Notes under the pieces: generated by a model
Seen by the model: only the letters and a program-made list of their open reading frames with translations
What the model was told of the DNA's origin: nothing
Databases searched by the model: none
Shown: positions 63,272 through 64,000 of the stretch, piece after piece
Position numbering within the stretch: the stretch's first letter is position 1
Layout: the number at the start of each line of letters is the position of its first letter
Assembly: GCA_031771865.1 (NCBI GenBank)
Contig: JASISA010000036.1
Location: 992,001-1,056,000, forward strand
Origin: Nothophaeocryptopus gaeumannii
Lineage: Eukaryota > Ascomycota > Dothideomycetes > Mycosphaerellales > Mycosphaerellaceae
DNA: 64,000 bases
Direction: 5' to 3'
Program-made: the position numbers and the translations under genes

Positions 63272-64000
63272 CTAGAACTCCGTCTGCAACACCTTCTTCA
63301 GCGCCGAACCCTCCATTTCCAACGTCTGAATCTTCTTCTGACTCGCCGCAACATTCCCCAGCAACCACTGTATCCGATCGTACAACTCCCCAGGCTGCTT
63401 GTTCAATTTTGAAATCACCGTAAGCTCCTGCTCATACTTATCGATACTCTTATTCTCTCCGGCAATCGCATCAGTCAACAGGGAGAGTTCCATTTTCGCT
63501 CGAAAGACATTATCCTCCACGAGACGCTGGAACGCAGGCTGGTAGACTGGTTTGCCTGGCTTCACACTGTACGGTCGGCCGTTAGACGACTGCACGCTAA
63601 TCAGCTCGGCTTGTTCCAGTGCGGCTATGGCTTTCTCGCCGCCGGCAGATTTGAAGGCGTCGGTGAGTAAGATCTCGTGGTAGCGGAGGGCTTCGTTTGC
63701 GGCAAGGTCACGGACGAGGGTCCAGGCTTGGGCGGATGTCCATTCTCTGCTGTCGCTGCCGAGCAAGAGATACATTTTCAAAATCTCGGAAGCAGACTGG
63801 TCGACTATCTCTTTGACAGCTTTTGATGGCGCCTCTCCAGCTTTGATGCGGCGAGCGAAGAACTCGAGATCTGTCAAGCGGCCTCCAAGATAGCCAATTA
63901 CGTCGTCTAGTTCTCGAAGATCCTCGCGCTGCTGAGAGGGCGTGAGAGCCTTGCTTTCTTCATCCTCGCCGTGCTTTTGTCCGGTCACCTTCGATGGGTC
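63272..64000 (-). CDS. YME2: Mitochondrial escape protein 2 (Yme2/RNA12), C-terminal part
   Basis: The frame is open from the stop at 63272 to the right edge, giving about 242 residues; the start is beyond the window. It matches the C-terminal region of Yme2 as I recall it: DDVIGYLGGRLTDLEFFARRIKAG, AVKEIVDQSASEILKMYLL, ALEQAELISVQ, RPYSVKPGKPVYQPAFQRL and a coiled-coil end (LEMEGSALKKVLQTEF). Yme2 is an inner-membrane protein affecting mtDNA nucleoid structure and mitochondrial DNA escape. The N-terminal RRM and AAA-like parts are not in view. Confidence 0.85.
   Translation of the reverse strand, partial: DPSKVTGQKHGEDEESKALTPSQQREDLRELDDVIGYLGGRLTDLEFFARRIKAGEAPSKAVKEIVDQSASEILKMYLLLGSDSREWTSAQAWTLVRDLAANEALRYHEILLTDAFKSAGGEKAIAALEQAELISVQSSNGRPYSVKPGKPVYQPAFQRLVEDNVFRAKMELSLLTDAIAGENKSIDKYEQELTVISKLNKQPGELYDRIQWLLGNVAASQKKIQTLEMEGSALKKVLQTEF

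Noticed and set aside
1..64000. CRISPR arrays, rRNA, prophage or bacterial operons
   Set aside because: No spaced direct repeats or rRNA blocks were seen; introns and gene families show a fungal nuclear sequence.

Overview
The window looks like nuclear DNA of a filamentous ascomycete. Genes are close together and carry short introns (about 48-83 nt) with GTRNGT-type donors, CTRAC/CTGAC-like branch sites and YAG acceptors. Families present include Zn2Cys6, APSES and BrlA-like C2H2 regulators, a Drs1 helicase, Sld7, Lsm7 and Yme2. The gene set fits Dothideomycetes (Capnodiales/Mycosphaerellales-like), but that placement is inference from family content. No tRNA, rRNA or CRISPR array was seen. 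All splice sites were placed by eye from frame, motifs and homology.

Layout. 1-6.2 kb: the 3' end of an unidentified gene, a four-helix membrane protein, a small Cys/His protein and a frame-disrupted RING/zinc-ribbon gene. 6.2-15.2 kb: a GH2 beta-galactosidase and a six-exon sugar transporter transcribed divergently from a 1.05-kb promoter (a LAC4/LAC12-like arrangement), then an aldo/keto reductase and an NmrA-like oxidoreductase. The latter is divergent from a Zn2Cys6-type regulator with an incomplete zinc cluster. 17.7-26.5 kb: a BTB protein, a GPI-type surface protein, an orphan, a mitochondrial release-factor-like protein, Sld7 and Drs1. 28-39.6 kb: choline kinase, a BrlA-like C2H2 regulator with a long 5' region, a Zn2Cys6 regulator and Lsm7. 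40-46.3 kb: a 1255-residue repeat protein (N-terminal NP repeats, seven glycine-zipper blocks, a charged coiled coil) and a basic orphan. 46.9-48 kb: a decayed short-chain dehydrogenase.

48.0-54.2 kb is the accessory core. Four tandem minus-strand BTB paralogues share an unnamed C-terminal Cys/Trp module. Immediately upstream of the last copy lies a complete Tc1/mariner-type element with 32-bp inverted repeats and an uninterrupted transposase ORF.

54.4-64 kb returns to housekeeping genes: an Mbp1-type APSES factor, a LYR-motif protein, a GNAT acetyltransferase, an aldehyde dehydrogenase and the C-terminal part of Yme2. An AT-rich island lies at about 59.0-59.35 kb.

The strongest candidates for something undescribed are the BTB array with its shared C-terminal module and the glycine-zipper/NP-repeat protein whose repeat-encoding exons appear duplicated together with their intron positions.
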